From JBBQVS01 sp964657325 (GTDB lineage Bacteria > Chloroflexota > Ktedonobacteria > Ktedonobacterales > Ktedonobacteraceae), in assembly GCA_964657325.1 (NCBI GenBank), contig CAZZVE010000008.1, positions 1-64,000 of the forward strand: a DNA stretch of 64,000 bases, written 5' to 3'. Positions 63,124-64,000 of the stretch are shown here, in pieces. Positions within the stretch are counted from its first letter, which is position 1; each line of letters opens with the position of its first letter. Under the pieces are notes generated by a model that saw nothing but the letters and a program-made list of their open reading frames with translations, did no database searches and was not told the origin of the DNA. A program made the position numbers and the translations under genes.

Positions 63124-64000
63124 ATGGATCAGAAACAAGAAGACTCTCTACCAAAAGAGAGTAATGACATAAATGATGGGGATTGGGCAAGCAGGGGTAC
63201 AAATGGTGTTGTAGGAACGCAAAATGATGACGAGAATGATCCTGCACACCTTGTGCGTACTGAAATACTTCAGGGTAGCACAATTGGGGATCAGCGTGTG
63301 CGTAGAACGTATGCAACGCACTCCTCGTTAAGGCGTGTCAACTCAGGTATTCTTGAGGCGACTCCCGAAACGCAGATTCCTACAGATAGCTTTGGGCGTT
63401 TCCGCTACAACGTCAAGCGTACCCTCATTGGTGCGCCTATCGCTACGGCCCAACAAGAACACGAGCGTTTGACAAAAGTAAAGGCGTTAGCAGTTCTTTC
63501 TTCAGATGCAATCTCATCAGTGGCGTATGCAACAGAAGCAATTTTGGGCACACTTATTCTCGCGGGCTCAGGGAGTTTATGGGTAACACTGCCAATTTGT
63601 ATTGCTATTGTACTACTCCTGGCTATTGTTGCTCTTTCTTATAGGCAAACTATTCCTGCATATCCCAACGGTGGAGGTTCATACATTGTTGCGAAAGACA
63701 ATTTGGGAACATTGGCCGGGCTTATCGCGGCAGCCTCCCTCTTGATTGATTATGTGCTTACCGTTTCAGTGAGTGTAGCCTCTGGCGTACAAAATCTCGC
63801 CTCACTTTTTCCTAGAGGTCTTTCTACGCCCACTATTGTAACCATAGATGTAGTGCTCGTCATTTTTATTACCATTGTTAATCTACGTGGTGTGCGCGAG
63901 TCAGGCTCTATCTTTGCTATTCCAACGTATATTTTCATTGGAAGTGCTTTATTATTGATTGTTGTAGGCGTTATCAAAAGCTTTTTCTTTGCGCATAACC
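63124..64000 (+). CDS. kimA: KimA-like potassium importer (APC superfamily), 3' end beyond the window
   Basis: 292 residues are visible and the frame is open to the window edge. A polar N-terminal extension of about 98 residues is followed by the KimA/YdaO core: RTLIGAPIATAQQEHERLTKVKALAVLSSDAISSVAYATEAIL, then SYRQTIPAYPNGGGSYIVAKDNLG, LLIDYVLTVSVSVASGVQNLASLFP and VNLRGVRESGSIFAIPTYIF. These are close to the well-studied potassium-proton symporter of Bacillus. AAGGA lies 10 bases before ATG 63124. It follows the KdpD-sensor gene in the same direction with 225 bases between, which contain its own promoter candidates. Confidence 0.88.
   Translation, partial: MDQKQEDSLPKESNDINDGDWASRGTNGVVGTQNDDENDPAHLVRTEILQGSTIGDQRVRRTYATHSSLRRVNSGILEATPETQIPTDSFGRFRYNVKRTLIGAPIATAQQEHERLTKVKALAVLSSDAISSVAYATEAILGTLILAGSGSLWVTLPICIAIVLLLAIVALSYRQTIPAYPNGGGSYIVAKDNLGTLAGLIAAASLLIDYVLTVSVSVASGVQNLASLFPRGLSTPTIVTIDVVLVIFITIVNLRGVRESGSIFAIPTYIFIGSALLLIVVGVIKSFFFAHN

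Noticed and set aside
1..64000. tRNA or rRNA genes, CRISPR arrays, insertion sequences, integrase genes
   Set aside because: No T-arm-like GGTTCGAATCC motif, spaced direct repeats, transposase or integrase sequence was noticed on either strand.

Overview
The window looks like chromosomal DNA of a Ktedonobacteria-type member of the Chloroflexota (inference, no marker gene is present). The pointers are lipoprotein-anchored binding proteins, a sedolisin lacking its propeptide, a very large SARP/BTAD-AAA-TPR regulator, an XRE-NB-ARC-WD40 STAND protein, an SNF2 + SWIM pair, and moderate G+C with Shine-Dalgarno-led genes. I see no rRNA, tRNA, CRISPR array, insertion sequence or prophage.

Layout. 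1-4.5 kb: a minus-strand SF1 helicase fused to a Vsr/DUF559-like nuclease. 5-11 kb: a complete oligopeptide ABC transporter (binding lipoprotein, two permeases, two ATPases). 11-14.4 kb: a 52-residue membrane protein, an unknown protein, a PduO-type cobalamin adenosyltransferase, and a convergent sedolisin behind a long perfect inverted repeat. 14.7-19.8 kb: SNF2 ATPase, SWIM protein, GNAT and VOC genes. 20-24.4 kb: an ECF sigma factor coupled to a membrane beta-propeller protein (possible anti-sigma), a PHP phosphatase and a FAD oxidoreductase.

24.6-35.3 kb is a sugar region: a G+C-rich trehalose-6-phosphatase/GH65 fusion on the plus strand faces a minus-strand set of LacI regulator, Tat-type sugar-binding lipoprotein, two permeases and a GH3 glycosidase. 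35.6-43.3 kb holds a membrane protein with an HEALGH motif, the 14-repeat WD40 STAND protein, two alpha/beta hydrolases and a DUF1269-like protein. 43.4-48.5 kb is the giant SARP-type regulator with a coupled O-methyltransferase. 49-55.2 kb is a full branched-chain amino acid (liv) ABC operon driven by a consensus promoter.

55.3-64 kb ends with a propeller lipoprotein, a 60-residue acidic protein and a potassium-themed cluster: a DUF4118 histidine kinase and KdpE-like regulator, an APC permease with a universal-stress-like tail, a free-standing KdpD sensor/USP protein without a kinase, and the start of a KimA-like potassium importer cut by the window edge. Here KdpD is split over two genes 2.9 kb apart and no kdpFABC genes are in view; this is the most interesting system in the window.

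A recurring design is that each of the three ABC systems carries a stem-loop between its binding-protein gene and its first permease gene.
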